From assembly GCA_964520325.1 (NCBI GenBank), contig CAZFOB010000003.1:62001-126000 (forward strand): DNA of 64,000 nt, read 5' to 3'. This DNA comes from CAZFOB01 sp964520325. GTDB taxonomy: Bacteria > Actinomycetota > JAICYB01. The notes below the pieces were generated by a model, which made no database searches, had not been told where the DNA came from, and saw only the letters and a list, made by a program, of their open reading frames with translations. This document shows positions 1-8,404 of the stretch, one piece after another (the stretch's first letter is position 1; every line of letters starts with the position of its first letter). The position numbers and the translations under genes were made by a program.

Positions 1-637
1 ATCCGAGGAGCTCTTCCTCTGTGAAACCTTCGGTCCCAGCCTCTACCGCGAACGGACGTGACACCAATGGCATGTCTTGTTGCAGCGCGCGGATCGCACG
101 GATGTCGTCTTCGCCCAACGGTGGTATTTCGACATTCTTCGGGGCAGGACTGTCGGCGTTCGACACTCCAGTTTCGACATCGAGTCGTACCTCGATCTTG
201 AACATCTTGAGCGTCGGGAGCATGCGTGTGGTTTCAGCCCCCGTGAGCTCATGGAGGGCGTCGACGTGAGCTTCGAGGGACATCCCCGGAGGTGTTGCGA
301 CGGTGAACCACAGATTGAACTCGTGTTCGCGCTCGTAGTTGTGCGAGACACCGGGATGCTCGTTCACGAGTTGCGCAGCTTCGTCGATGCGGTCGGCGGG
401 GATCCGTTGCGCGACGAGCATCGAGCGGTAACCCAGCTTGCGCGTGTCGAAGATCGCTGAGATCTGTCGGATGACCTTCTTCTCGTCGCGCCAGACACGA
501 AGTCGTTCGATGACGTCCGTCTCGGTCGTTCCAAGCTCGTTCGCGAGCGCTTCGAACGGGCGCGGAACAAGAGGTACTTCTTTCTGGGCGAGATTCAGGA
601 GGTGCTTGTCGAGACCTTCGGGCATGGTGGGTTTCAT
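1..637 (-). CDS. Siroheme decarboxylase-like protein, AhbA-AhbB type two-domain, 3' end cut by window
   Basis: About 212 residues are visible and the C-terminus lies beyond position 1. The first ~150 residues read as an AsnC/Lrp-like helix-turn-helix (start MPEGLDKHLLNLAQ, then TETDVIERLRVWRDEKKVIRQ) followed by the ligand-type fold with YRSMLVAQRI and NYEREHEFNLWFTVATPPG, the pattern of AhbA/AhbB/NirDLHG siroheme decarboxylases. Near the edge a second domain starts with ALQQDMPLVSRPF, echoing the first domain's NLAQKEVPLVPRPF, so the protein is probably a fused AhbA-AhbB pair. The family removes acetate side chains of siroheme on the way to didecarboxysiroheme, heme b or heme d1. The ATG at 637 is chosen because TACAAT lies 8 nt upstream (leaderless start); ATG 625 is an alternative. 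Family call fairly sure; fusion inferred from the partial repeat. Confidence 0.8.
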   Translation of the reverse strand, partial: MKPTMPEGLDKHLLNLAQKEVPLVPRPFEALANELGTTETDVIERLRVWRDEKKVIRQISAIFDTRKLGYRSMLVAQRIPADRIDEAAQLVNEHPGVSHNYEREHEFNLWFTVATPPGMSLEAHVDALHELTGAETTRMLPTLKMFKIEVRLDVETGVSNADSPAPKNVEIPPLGEDDIRAIRALQQDMPLVSRPFAVEAGTEGFTEEELLG

Positions 638-645
638 GGGCGACC

Positions 646-651
646 ATTGTA
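646..651 (-). promoter_or_regulatory. -10 element TACAAT, leaderless promoter of the siroheme decarboxylase-like gene
   Basis: TACAAT on the minus strand ends 8 nt before the ATG at 637. This fits the TAnnnT-plus-about-7-nt spacing seen before many genes in this window. Confidence 0.55.
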
Positions 652-708
652 GCGGTGCGTGGACTGAACGGGCTCGTCTGCGAGATTGAGTCGGCCCGCG
701 AGGGTGGA

Positions 709-714
709 TAGCAT
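709..714 (+). promoter_or_regulatory. -10 element TAGCAT, leaderless promoter
   Basis: TAGCAT ends 6 nt before the GTG at 721 and is the main support for reading the small ORF there as a gene. Confidence 0.45.
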
Positions 715-720
715 GCCGAG

Positions 721-990
721 GTGAGTTCATACGCCGGATTGATGTTCCTTGTCGGCGGGATCGCCCTCTTCGCAGCGGCTGCGTTGTTCGTCGTGGCCTT
801 TGAGCGCTCGGGTCGTTCGCCGCGCACTTCGCTCGAGCGATTTGAGCGCACACGCCACTCGCTGCATAAGATCCACCGCGCGCAGACCACACTGCGCGAC
901 GCTGCGCGCTCTCGGGCACGATCACTGCATCCATCCGGACGTCGGGTGCGTGCACCTCGAGTCCAGCACCAACGGCGCCGCGGCGCCTGA
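721..990 (+). CDS. Small putative membrane protein, unknown function
   Basis: An 89-residue product starting with GTG. It has one clear N-terminal membrane segment (about residues 6-27, GLMFLVGGIALFAAAALFVVAF) followed by a strongly basic, arginine-rich tail with no recognisable domain. The TAGCAT box 6 nt upstream supports the start. It lies divergent from the siroheme decarboxylase-like gene and runs into the 3' end of the convergent citrate synthase gene. The Arg-rich second half could be low-complexity read-through of a shorter gene, so the call is tentative and no function is proposed. Confidence 0.4.
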   Translation: MSSYAGLMFLVGGIALFAAAALFVVAFERSGRSPRTSLERFERTRHSLHKIHRAQTTLRDAARSRARSLHPSGRRVRAPRVQHQRRRGA

Positions 991-1008
991 CCTCGCGGTT
1001 CTACCGAC

Positions 1009-2505
1009 TCAGAGTGTCTTGTCTGTTGGTCCGATGTAGTCGGCTGTCGGCCTGATCAACCGGTTGTCCCGTACCTGCTCGAGGATGTGTGCAGTCCATC
1101 CGATCGTCCGCGAAACGCAGAACGTCGGCGTGAACAACGGACGTGGGATCCCCGCGTGCTCCAGCACGACGGCTGACCAGAACTCGACGTTGGTGTACAA
1201 CGCACGTCCCGGCTTCGTGGCGCGGAGCTCCTCAAGAACCGTTGCCTCGACGACCTTCGCGAGATCGACGCGCTCGCTGCGCAGATCGACCGAGGTATCG
1301 CGGAAGCATGCGGCGCGCGGGTCTTCGGCCTTGTACACACGGTGACCGAAACCCATGATCCGCTTTCCGTTCTCGACGGCGTCCTTGACCCACGCTTCGG
1401 CCTTGTCGGTCGATCCGATCTCGTCGAGCATGTTTAGCACGAGCGACGGTGCTCCGCCGTGGAGCGGACCCGATAGCGCGCCGGCGGCGCCGGCGACGGC
1501 GCTTCCGATGTCGGCGCCCGTCGATGAGATGACGCGACCGGTGAACGTCGATGCGTTCATCCCGTGCTCGGCGAGAAGGATGAGGTAACGATTGACGGCG
1601 AGGACTTGGTCGTCGGTCGGCAGCTCTCCTCGCATCATCCACAGGTAGTTGGACGCCTCGTCGAGACCCGGATCGGGGTCGATGACGTCTTGGCCCTGCG
1701 AGAGTCGCCACAGCGCGCAGACGAGCGTGGGCATCACCGCGCCGAGCCGGAGTGCTTCCTCTTGGACTTCGTCGGGATCACGCTCGAGCCACGCAGTCAG
1801 ACCAAGCGCCGAGGACGCCGCCGCGATCGCGGCTTGGAGCGTACCCATGAAGGTCCCTTGTCCTTCGGCGAGGTCGCGCAGGGTCTGTACGGGCAGCGGT
1901 GACTCCCGCATGCCGCCGATCTTGCGGGCGAAGGCATCGTCGGGTGGGAAGTCGCCGTAATGGAGGAGATGCCAGACATCGATGAAGTCTTTCTTGAGGG
2001 CGAGATCGACAGCGTTGTAGCCGTGATAGATCAGCCGTCCCTGCTGGCCGTCGATGTATGAGACCTCGGACTCTGCGACCGTGATGTTCTCGAGACCCTT
2101 GCCGGTGCCCGGCGCCCACGGGTCCACCTTCCGGATCTTGGCCGCCTCGACGAGCTGCCGGAAGGAAACGACTCCGACCAGTTTGGTGCCGTCGACGATC
2201 GGGATATGGCGAAAGTGCCGCTCCATCATCTGATCAAGGGCGTGCGTGATGTCGCCGTCCGGCGGCATCGTGATTGGGTTCGGCGTCATCCAGCGATCGA
2301 CCGTCGCGTCGGTGGGGTGCGCGCCGTCTGCCGCGGCTCTGACGAGGTCGCGTTCGGTGACGATGCCGACGACGCCACCCTCGTCGGCCACGATGATCGA
2401 GCCCACACTGCGGTCGCCCATAGCTGCTGCTGCGTCCGCCAGTGAGCTTCCCGGCGGCACGGTGAGCGGTTCGGGCGTCATGATCTCGCCGAGACGAAGC
2501 TCCAC
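1009..2505 (-). CDS. Citrate synthase with N-terminal CBS-domain pair
   Basis: 498 residues. Residues ~1-125 form two CBS motifs (IMTPEPLTVPPG, DRWMTPNPITMPPDGD, ending HIPIVDGTKLVGVVSFRQL), modules that usually bind adenine nucleotides. Residues ~140-498 are a citrate/2-methylcitrate synthase: ENITVAESEVSYIDGQQG at the start, catalytic His in AEHGMNAST, second His in MGFGHRVYK, and the CoA-side block TNVEFWSAVVL. The third catalytic position, normally Asp in NVDF, is Glu here; I recall this variant in some actinobacterial CitA proteins but cannot verify it. The GTG start at 2505 is supported by AAGGAGGGG about 6 nt upstream. The fusion suggests control of the TCA entry step by adenylate level, which is an inference. 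Methylcitrate synthase cannot be excluded. Confidence 0.9.
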   Translation of the reverse strand: MELRLGEIMTPEPLTVPPGSSLADAAAAMGDRSVGSIIVADEGGVVGIVTERDLVRAAADGAHPTDATVDRWMTPNPITMPPDGDITHALDQMMERHFRHIPIVDGTKLVGVVSFRQLVEAAKIRKVDPWAPGTGKGLENITVAESEVSYIDGQQGRLIYHGYNAVDLALKKDFIDVWHLLHYGDFPPDDAFARKIGGMRESPLPVQTLRDLAEGQGTFMGTLQAAIAAASSALGLTAWLERDPDEVQEEALRLGAVMPTLVCALWRLSQGQDVIDPDPGLDEASNYLWMMRGELPTDDQVLAVNRYLILLAEHGMNASTFTGRVISSTGADIGSAVAGAAGALSGPLHGGAPSLVLNMLDEIGSTDKAEAWVKDAVENGKRIMGFGHRVYKAEDPRAACFRDTSVDLRSERVDLAKVVEATVLEELRATKPGRALYTNVEFWSAVVLEHAGIPRPLFTPTFCVSRTIGWTAHILEQVRDNRLIRPTADYIGPTDKTL

Positions 2506-2537
2506 CTACACCCCTCCTTCGTCGTTGTGCCTGTGTG

Positions 2538-3590
2538 TTATCCCGTAGAAGCCCTGAGCTCGATCTTCTCTTCTTCGGTTGCTGGTGGAAGATCGAAGTC
2601 GCGCCGGTAGAGGTCCTGAACCTTCTCGAATTCGTCTGCCGTGAGCGGCTTGGCCGCCGCGGCCGCGAACTCTTGTACCTGCTCGACGGTGGTCATCGTC
2701 GGGAGCACAGTGACGAGACCGGGGTTGGCGAGCAGCCACGCGATGGCTACCTGAGCGATCGTGCGGTCGTCGAGGAGGAACTCGAGCTGTTCGACCTTCT
2801 TCAGCGCGCGCAGTAGCCACTCGCGCTTGCGGAACGAGCGGTGATCGGTGGCGGGGAAGACGGTGTCGATGGTGTACGTCCCCGAGAGAGCGTCGGACGC
2901 ATGCGGGACCCGCGCGATGACCCCCGGTCCTCCTCCGGTCTCGCCGTTGTGCTCCAGGCCGGCGGCGCCATTCTGCTCGAGGCCGGCGGCCTCGAGGAAA
3001 CTGTTGCCCGGCTCTTGCTCGAGCACATTGAACACGGTCTGGAGCGCGTCGATCTTGCGCTCCTGGATCGACCGGATCCCTTCGTCCTGCCAACCGATCG
3101 CCGGACCCAGCGCGACACCGTACGCCCGGATCTTGCCCGTGCGCTTGAGGTCGTCGAGCACCTCGAAGATCGTGTCGTCTGCGATCTGGTCCATGCGAGG
3201 GTTGTGAAGCTCGTAGAGGTCGATCACGTCGACGTTCAAACGGCGAAGAGAGTCCTCGCAACGCTCGCGGATGAAATCTGGATCCCAGTTCGTTGGACGC
3301 TCCGAATGAGCTGAAGAGTCGTGCTGGACGGTGATGTCGTAGCCGAACTTCGTCCCGACGGTAACGTCTGTTCGGCCCGCGAGAGCCGCACCCAGGCGTT
3401 CCTCGCCGACGCCGGCGCCGTAGGTGTCCGCGGTATCGAAGAAGGTGATGCCGGCGTCGATGGCCGCCGCAACGAGACGCTTGGCCTCGCCGGCGTCGAC
3501 CTTGCCCCACCAATCCAGTCCGAGCGTCCAGGCGCCGAAACCAACTTCCGACGCCTCGACATCGGACGTGCCGAAGCTCCTCTTTCTCAC
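2538..3590 (-). CDS. Aldo/keto reductase
   Basis: NADPH-dependent oxidoreductase of the aldo/keto reductase superfamily, about 350 residues, cytosolic. The barrel signature is complete: FGAWTLGLDWWG near the N-terminus, Asp and Tyr of the tetrad in FFDTADTYG, Lys in VGTKFGY and His in YELHNP, with the C-terminal cofactor region IAQVAIAWLLANP. I place the start at GTG 3590 (protein starts VRKRSFGTSDVEASEVGFG) because TACAAT lies 7 nt upstream; an in-frame ATG at 3638 would add 16 residues unlike the family. It resembles the group of predicted oxidoreductases acting on small aldehydes; the substrate is unknown. It is 32 nt from the downstream citrate synthase gene. Confidence 0.88.
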   Translation of the reverse strand: MRKRSFGTSDVEASEVGFGAWTLGLDWWGKVDAGEAKRLVAAAIDAGITFFDTADTYGAGVGEERLGAALAGRTDVTVGTKFGYDITVQHDSSAHSERPTNWDPDFIRERCEDSLRRLNVDVIDLYELHNPRMDQIADDTIFEVLDDLKRTGKIRAYGVALGPAIGWQDEGIRSIQERKIDALQTVFNVLEQEPGNSFLEAAGLEQNGAAGLEHNGETGGGPGVIARVPHASDALSGTYTIDTVFPATDHRSFRKREWLLRALKKVEQLEFLLDDRTIAQVAIAWLLANPGLVTVLPTMTTVEQVQEFAAAAAKPLTADEFEKVQDLYRRDFDLPPATEEEKIELRASTG

Positions 3591-3597
3591 GGGGGCG

Positions 3598-3603
3598 ATT
3601 GTA
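3598..3603 (-). promoter_or_regulatory. -10 element TACAAT, leaderless promoter of aldo/keto reductase
   Basis: TACAAT ends 7 nt before GTG 3590. The flanks GGGGG and CCCCC form a short inverted repeat around it. Confidence 0.55.
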
Positions 3604-3692
3604 TCCCCCTGGCGTTTCCGCAGGATTTCGGGCGTCATCGTGCGAAGCCGAGGTAGCCGCTGGAAACCGTTTGAACGTTTCAGTCGTTCTAG

Positions 3693-4967
3693 ATGCAGAA
3701 CATGTTCACTCGCGCGACCCGGATCCTCATCGTCCTGCTTGCCGTCGTCTCAACGGCAGCTCCCGCCCGCGCGTCCGACGACGAATACACGTCGCGCCAA
3801 TGGGGACTTCGGAAGGTCCGTGCCGAAGGTGCGTGGGCGGCCGGCACGGGCAAGGGCATCACGATCGCGATCGTCGACACGGGCGTCGATCGAACCCATG
3901 AAGACCTGAAGGGGAAGTTCGTCCCGGGATACGACTTCGTCGACGACGACGCTGATCCGAGTGACGAGAAAGGACACGGCACTCACGTCGCAGGCATCGC
4001 CGCGGCCCGGGCGAACAATGACGTCGGGATCGCCGGTGTCGCACCGGAGGCCACATTGATGGCGATCCGTGTCCTCGACAAGAACGGCTCCGGATCGGCG
4101 AGCGATATCAACGAAGGTGTGCGTTGGGCGGTCGAGCACGGTGCCGACGTCGTGAACCTCTCGCTTTCAGATGAGGCGATCAGCGAGGCGCTTACCGGAG
4201 GCTCGTTGAGCGGCACCGTCGAGTACGCCTGGTCGAAGGGCGTGATCCCCGTGATCGCCGCAGGTAACGGCGGTTTGTTCCGCACCGAGTTCCAGGGTGC
4301 TCACGCCATGATCGTGACCGCGACGACGACCGACGATGCCAAGGCGAGTTACGCCACATCGGTGGGGTTCGCGGATTGGGGGATCGCCGCGCCCGGCGGA
4401 GCGGCGGGCGGCAGCAAGGACGAGATGGTGTTCTCGACGATCTGGGACGCGAAGGGTGCCGCAACCTACGGCTGGGCAGCCGGGACGTCGATGGCCACGC
4501 CGCACGTGGCCGGCGCGGCGGCTGTCTTGCTTGGACTCGGCTTGAGCCCGCAGCAGGCCGTCGATCGGATCCTCGCGACGGCGAGGAACATCGGGGACGA
4601 GTTCACGTTTGGCGCTGGTCTCCTGGACGTCTCGGCCGCCGTCGCCGGACTGAAGCCGCCGGCAAGGGTCAAACCGAAACCGGCCGCCTCCGGTACAGAC
4701 GCGCCGGCGGTTCCCATCTCTCGCGACGACGAACCGGAACGGACAGGCCCCGCTGAGGTGGCGCCGAAGAAGACATCCATAGAGCCGGGGTCTCATGGTG
4801 AGGCGACGGCGGAGGTTGACGATGGCTCCACGCCTCAGATCGTGGCGACCGGCAAGGCGAACGGGGGATCGGGCCCGCCGATCGCACTCGCACTCGCCCT
4901 GCTGGCTGCGGGGGTGAGCCTCCTCGGCTTACTGTGGCGAACGCGACGTCGGTCCTTGAGGGCTTAG
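3693..4967 (+). CDS. Secreted, membrane-anchored subtilisin-like serine protease (S8)
   Basis: 424 residues. The N-terminus is a Sec signal peptide (ILIVLLAVVSTAAPARA). The S8 triad is intact: Asp in IAIVDTGVD (~61), His in GHGTHVAG (~98) and Ser in GTSMATPHVAG (~265); the oxyanion Asn is in IAAGNG. After residue ~315 comes a low-complexity Pro/Thr/Glu linker, then a C-terminal membrane helix (about residues 395-415) and an RTRRR stop-transfer tail, so the catalytic domain faces outside. This is mycosin-like architecture, but no type VII secretion genes lie nearby. A propeptide is very short or absent. ATG 3693 is used; ATG 3705 is also in frame. No clear ribosome site is seen. Confidence 0.9.
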   Translation: MQNMFTRATRILIVLLAVVSTAAPARASDDEYTSRQWGLRKVRAEGAWAAGTGKGITIAIVDTGVDRTHEDLKGKFVPGYDFVDDDADPSDEKGHGTHVAGIAAARANNDVGIAGVAPEATLMAIRVLDKNGSGSASDINEGVRWAVEHGADVVNLSLSDEAISEALTGGSLSGTVEYAWSKGVIPVIAAGNGGLFRTEFQGAHAMIVTATTTDDAKASYATSVGFADWGIAAPGGAAGGSKDEMVFSTIWDAKGAATYGWAAGTSMATPHVAGAAAVLLGLGLSPQQAVDRILATARNIGDEFTFGAGLLDVSAAVAGLKPPARVKPKPAASGTDAPAVPISRDDEPERTGPAEVAPKKTSIEPGSHGEATAEVDDGSTPQIVATGKANGGSGPPIALALALLAAGVSLLGLLWRTRRRSLRA

Positions 4968-4987
4968 CCGCGAGCAAGCCCACGGGC

Positions 4988-5239
4988 TTAGCCGCGAGCC
5001 AGGAAGAGTCCGAGGAGCCAGGCTGTGATGGCCACGGTGAGCGCCCACGAAAGACCCACCGTCACGATCAATGAGATGAGCCGACCAAGGCCGCTGGGCC
5101 TGCGCCCGGCGTCCTGCCGGGCTCGTTTTGCCGCTGCGACCGATCGTGAAGGGACTTCAACTGAAGCGGCACCGGCGTCGCGTTGTGAGGTCTTGTCGGC
5201 GCTCGGTTCGTGCATGCTAGGCGGGAGGAACTCGGTCAC
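4988..5239 (-). CDS. Small single-pass membrane protein, unknown function
   Basis: 83 residues: a hydrophilic, charged N-terminal half and one C-terminal membrane segment (ISLIVTVGLSWALTVAITAWLLGLFLA). No family is recognised. The GTG start at 5239 directly abuts the GTG of the divergent PDZ-protease gene at 5240, leaving no intergenic DNA; the in-frame ATG at 5215 is an attractive alternative start. It lies between a surface protease and a PDZ-Lon protease, but nothing in the sequence shows a partnership. Confidence 0.5.
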   Translation of the reverse strand: MTEFLPPSMHEPSADKTSQRDAGAASVEVPSRSVAAAKRARQDAGRRPSGLGRLISLIVTVGLSWALTVAITAWLLGLFLARG

Positions 5240-6337
5240 GTGGCGAGCCTAACCATCAAAGACCCCGGCACGAAACACTCCAGCGAAACAGGGGGCCCGG
5301 ACATCAGGGCGCGCCCTCTCCTTCGGCGCGCCGTGCCCGGTGGTGCGTCGCTGCTGGGAGCCTTCCTGATCCTGATCTTCGCCGTCCTCAGCCTTCAGAT
5401 CCCGTACTTCGCGATCGAGCCCGGGCCGGCGCCGAACGTCGTCGAGCTCATCTCGATCTCGGGCGCAAAGACCAAGCCGGTGAACGGAAAACTGCTCCTC
5501 ACAACCGTCTCGCTCCACCCGATCGTTGTGGCCGAGGCGATCCGCGGATGGTTCGACACTACCTACGAAGTGTTGTCGCGCTCGACGATCATCCCAGAAG
5601 GCGATACCGAAGAGGACGCAGAGCTGCGAACGACTGCCCAGATGGACGAATCGCATGTGCACGCCGCAGCGTCGGCCCTCGCGCTGCTCGGCTACGACGT
5701 GAAGATCACCCCACTAGGAGCACGCGTGACCGGCCTGACGGAGGGGTCGCCGGCCACGAAGGTGTTGCGTCCGGGCGATGTGATCGTGAGGGCCGATGCT
5801 CTGCCGGTGTCGAAGCACGAGGACCTGAAAGCGGTTATCCGTCGACACAAGGTAGGCGACGACATCGTCCTCAAGATCCGCCGCGGAACCGGCACGTTGA
5901 CGGTGAAGACAAGAACCGTCGGTAGCCCTGAGGATCCGTCGATCCCCGTGATCGGCGTCTTCCTCGACAATGTGCCGCGCATCGACCTCCCGCTGGCCAT
6001 CGACATCAACTCGCTCGGTATCGGTGGTCCGTCCGCCGGACTGATGTACGCGCTGGGCATCGTCGATCTGCTCGATGACGCCGACCTCACGAAGGGACGA
6101 ACGGTGGCGGGAACCGGCTCTATCACGCTCGACGGAACCGTCGAACCGGTCGGCGGCGTGCGGCAGAAGATCGCGGCCGCGCGCGGCGCGGAGGCGGGTC
6201 TGTTCTTGGTTCCACTCATCGAACTTCGCGAGGCGTGCTCTCGCGCTGGGGATATGCCTGTGATCGGTGTCGAGCACCTCAAGGACGCCGTGCAGGCGTT
6301 GCGCGGCGCCAAGCTCCCCGCCGGCCGCTCCTGCTGA
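5240..6337 (+). CDS. PDZ domain-containing Lon-like serine protease (YlbL family)
   Basis: About 365 residues. One N-terminal membrane helix (GASLLGAFLILIFAVLSLQIPYF), a PDZ domain at ~130-200 (VTGLTEGSPATKVLRPGDVIVRADALPV) and a C-terminal Lon-type proteolytic domain with the Ser-Lys dyad: Ser in GGPSAGLMYALGI (~264) and Lys in VRQKIAAARG (~309). The family is membrane-tethered with the protease outside. Start is GTG 5240 with GGGAGG at 5223-5228. In Mycobacterium the homologue neighbours the UPF0182 gene; here a sensor kinase gene sits between them. The stop codon TGA overlaps an ATG at 6337 that begins an unusual mini-ORF relay into the kinase gene. Confidence 0.9.
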   Translation: MASLTIKDPGTKHSSETGGPDIRARPLLRRAVPGGASLLGAFLILIFAVLSLQIPYFAIEPGPAPNVVELISISGAKTKPVNGKLLLTTVSLHPIVVAEAIRGWFDTTYEVLSRSTIIPEGDTEEDAELRTTAQMDESHVHAAASALALLGYDVKITPLGARVTGLTEGSPATKVLRPGDVIVRADALPVSKHEDLKAVIRRHKVGDDIVLKIRRGTGTLTVKTRTVGSPEDPSIPVIGVFLDNVPRIDLPLAIDINSLGIGGPSAGLMYALGIVDLLDDADLTKGRTVAGTGSITLDGTVEPVGGVRQKIAAARGAEAGLFLVPLIELREACSRAGDMPVIGVEHLKDAVQALRGAKLPAGRSC

Positions 6338-6373
6338 TGGACCCAACAACCTGATGGACCCAACTCTCTGATG
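6337..6373 (+). repeat. 17-bp tandem repeat creating two five-codon mini-ORFs (TGATG relay)
   Basis: Three copies of CTGATGGACCCAACNNN start at 6334, 6351 and 6368. The PDZ-protease stop TGA overlaps ATG 6337. That ATG reads MDPTT and stops at 6352-6354, overlapping ATG 6354. That one reads MDPTL and stops at 6369-6371, overlapping ATG 6371, which opens the kinase gene. A 17-bp unit places each ATG in a different frame, so only the last copy opens a long frame. The layout suggests reinitiation-coupled translation. Confidence 0.75.
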
Positions 6374-8404
6374 GACCCAACAACAGCGATCCCGCTTCAT
6401 TTCACACTCGAGACCGTGACGCTCTCGGCCGCAGGGCTCCTGCTGGCCTGGTCGGCGCTGCGGCGCCGATGGACGGCGTCTGCCGCTTCGGCGGCACTTG
6501 TTGTCGCACAGGGTCTTCACGCCGGACGATTCCTCCTGGAGGACGATCCATGGCTGCTCGTGCTCAGAGTCGCCGCGATCGTCGGTCTTGCTGCATCGGT
6601 CGTGCCGATGGACATCGGGCGCGTTCTCTTCGGGAGTGGCCTGCTCGGCCTGGCCGTCGCGACGCTGTGGGGCGGGCTATCTGGTGGAGGCGCCGACGGC
6701 GACGCGCTCAACGTCGTGATCGGCCCCCACCTGTTCGGTCTGTTGGGTTCGGTCGTACTGATCGCCTGGGTCTGGCAGGCCGCGCGTCCGTCTGTTCGTA
6801 TGCGGGTGCTCGCTGCGTTTATCTCGGTGCTTGCGGTCACAGTGATCGTCGCCGGTGGCGCGGTTGCTCGTGTCGCGTCGGTGAACAGCCGGAGCGAGCA
6901 ATTCTCGCGGCTCTCGCTTCACGCAGCGACCGTGCGGCGCAGCGTTATCAACGACCGGGACTTCCTTCGGGGACGCGCTTCTGCGCTTTCCCCAACCCTT
7001 TCGACCGGACTCGTCCGGGGACGACCATCGCTCGACCGCGCGCGGCTGCTCGAGGGGGAGTGGGCCGTCGCTTTTGACCGCAGCAACGTCGCTGTCGTGC
7101 GCGTAGCCGCCGTCGGTGCCCGGATCCCTTACGCGCGCGGCGCTCTCGGCGCTCTCGCACCGGTTGCGACGGCTCGCCAGGGCGACATCGGGTCGGCAAC
7201 CGATGTCATTGCGGACGGCCTCGTTGTCGTGGCGGCGGCCCCGATCTACCGGCCCGGTGGCGCCCGTGTCGCGCGCGATGTCGTCGGCGTCATTGCCATC
7301 GGAGTGCTGCGGCGCCCGGCAGAACTCAAGCACGCAGCCGCCGAGCCCGGCGTCGAGCTCGCTCTCGTTGATGCGGACGCATCGGCATCGACGAGAGCGA
7401 ACATCGAGATCCCGGCTCCCGTCACGCGCGACGGGGAGAGCGTTGCGCTCCAGACGATCCAGGTCGATGGCGAAGGCGATAACGAGGACCGGCTGGCCGT
7501 GGCGGTCCCCTTGCCGGAAGGCACCGGCCGCGTGGTCGTTACCACGCCTTTAGCGGTGGTGATCGGATCGGCAACCGATCTGGTCCGTGCGTTCCTGATC
7601 GCCATCCTCACGGCAGCCATGCTCGCGGTGGTCGCCGCGCTTTGGCTCAGTTCCCGGATCGCCAGGCCGATGCTCGACCTCGCGGACGAGGCCGAGCGCG
7701 TGAAACGTGACTTCCTTTCGAGTCTTTCTCACGAGCTGCGCACGCCGCTTACACCGATCCGGGGCTACACCGAGATCCTCCGTCGCGGACGCGTCCCCGC
7801 GCGTGACGCCGGCGGGTATCTCGATGAGATCGGTTCGGCCGCGCTGCGCCTCGAGCGCATCATCGCGCTTCTCCTCGACGTTGCGGCGATCGAAGCCGGA
7901 CGCTTCCGCATCGATACCGACACCCTCTCGCCCGACGAGCTGCTCGGCGCAGCTCGAGACCGACGGGACGAACCGCGCCAGAACATCACGGTGAGTGTTT
8001 CGCGTTCGCTTCCGATGATCGTCGCCGACCCCAGCGCGATCGGACGCGTGCTCGACGAGCTGCTGGACAACGCCATCAAGTTCGCGCCGGACGGCGCGAT
8101 CGAGCTCCGGGCGCGCCGCTCTGGGGATCGCGTGGAGTTGGCCGTGACCGACGGCGGTCCGGGCATCGACGCGATGCGAGTAGAGGCGCTTCGTGGTGCA
8201 TTCACTCAGGCCGACACCGGAGACACCCGCCGCTACGGCGGACTCGGTCTGGGGCTCGCGTTCTCGGAGGGAGTCCTCGCTGCCCACGGGAGTGTGCTCG
8301 AGATCGCCACGGCACCCGGAAAGGGAACGACCTGCTCGTTCACCCTTCCGACAGCGAGTAGAGTAACGCGCATGCCGGTTCGGACGACGTCCCGCCACAG
8401 ATGA
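6371..8404 (+). CDS. Membrane sensor histidine kinase
   Basis: 677 residues. Six or so N-terminal membrane helices (residues ~1-160) are followed by an extracytoplasmic region (~165-395) and a further helix near 405-425. The transmitter follows: H box FLSSLSHELRTPLTPIRGYTEIL (phospho-His ~453), N box DELLDNAIKFAP, G1 DGGPGID and G2 GGLGLGLAF. All ATP-binding motifs are present, so it should autophosphorylate. No response-regulator gene lies beside it, so its partner is unknown. It sits between the PDZ-Lon protease and UPF0182 genes in one coupled transcription unit. The start is ATG 6371 in the third copy of the 17-bp repeat. Confidence 0.9.
   Translation: MDPTTAIPLHFTLETVTLSAAGLLLAWSALRRRWTASAASAALVVAQGLHAGRFLLEDDPWLLVLRVAAIVGLAASVVPMDIGRVLFGSGLLGLAVATLWGGLSGGGADGDALNVVIGPHLFGLLGSVVLIAWVWQAARPSVRMRVLAAFISVLAVTVIVAGGAVARVASVNSRSEQFSRLSLHAATVRRSVINDRDFLRGRASALSPTLSTGLVRGRPSLDRARLLEGEWAVAFDRSNVAVVRVAAVGARIPYARGALGALAPVATARQGDIGSATDVIADGLVVVAAAPIYRPGGARVARDVVGVIAIGVLRRPAELKHAAAEPGVELALVDADASASTRANIEIPAPVTRDGESVALQTIQVDGEGDNEDRLAVAVPLPEGTGRVVVTTPLAVVIGSATDLVRAFLIAILTAAMLAVVAALWLSSRIARPMLDLADEAERVKRDFLSSLSHELRTPLTPIRGYTEILRRGRVPARDAGGYLDEIGSAALRLERIIALLLDVAAIEAGRFRIDTDTLSPDELLGAARDRRDEPRQNITVSVSRSLPMIVADPSAIGRVLDELLDNAIKFAPDGAIELRARRSGDRVELAVTDGGPGIDAMRVEALRGAFTQADTGDTRRYGGLGLGLAFSEGVLAAHGSVLEIATAPGKGTTCSFTLPTASRVTRMPVRTTSRHR

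Noticed and set aside
249..890. A 213-codon minus-strand frame overlapping the siroheme decarboxylase-like gene.
   Set aside because: Arg/Ser-rich shadow frame; the overlapping frame has a clear family match and promoter.
3680..3710. GTTCT-AGATGC-AGAAC inverted repeat over the start of the S8 protease gene as a LexA-type site.
   Set aside because: The half-sites are in the opposite order to GAACnnnnGTTC, the arms are only 5 bp, and the start codon falls inside it.
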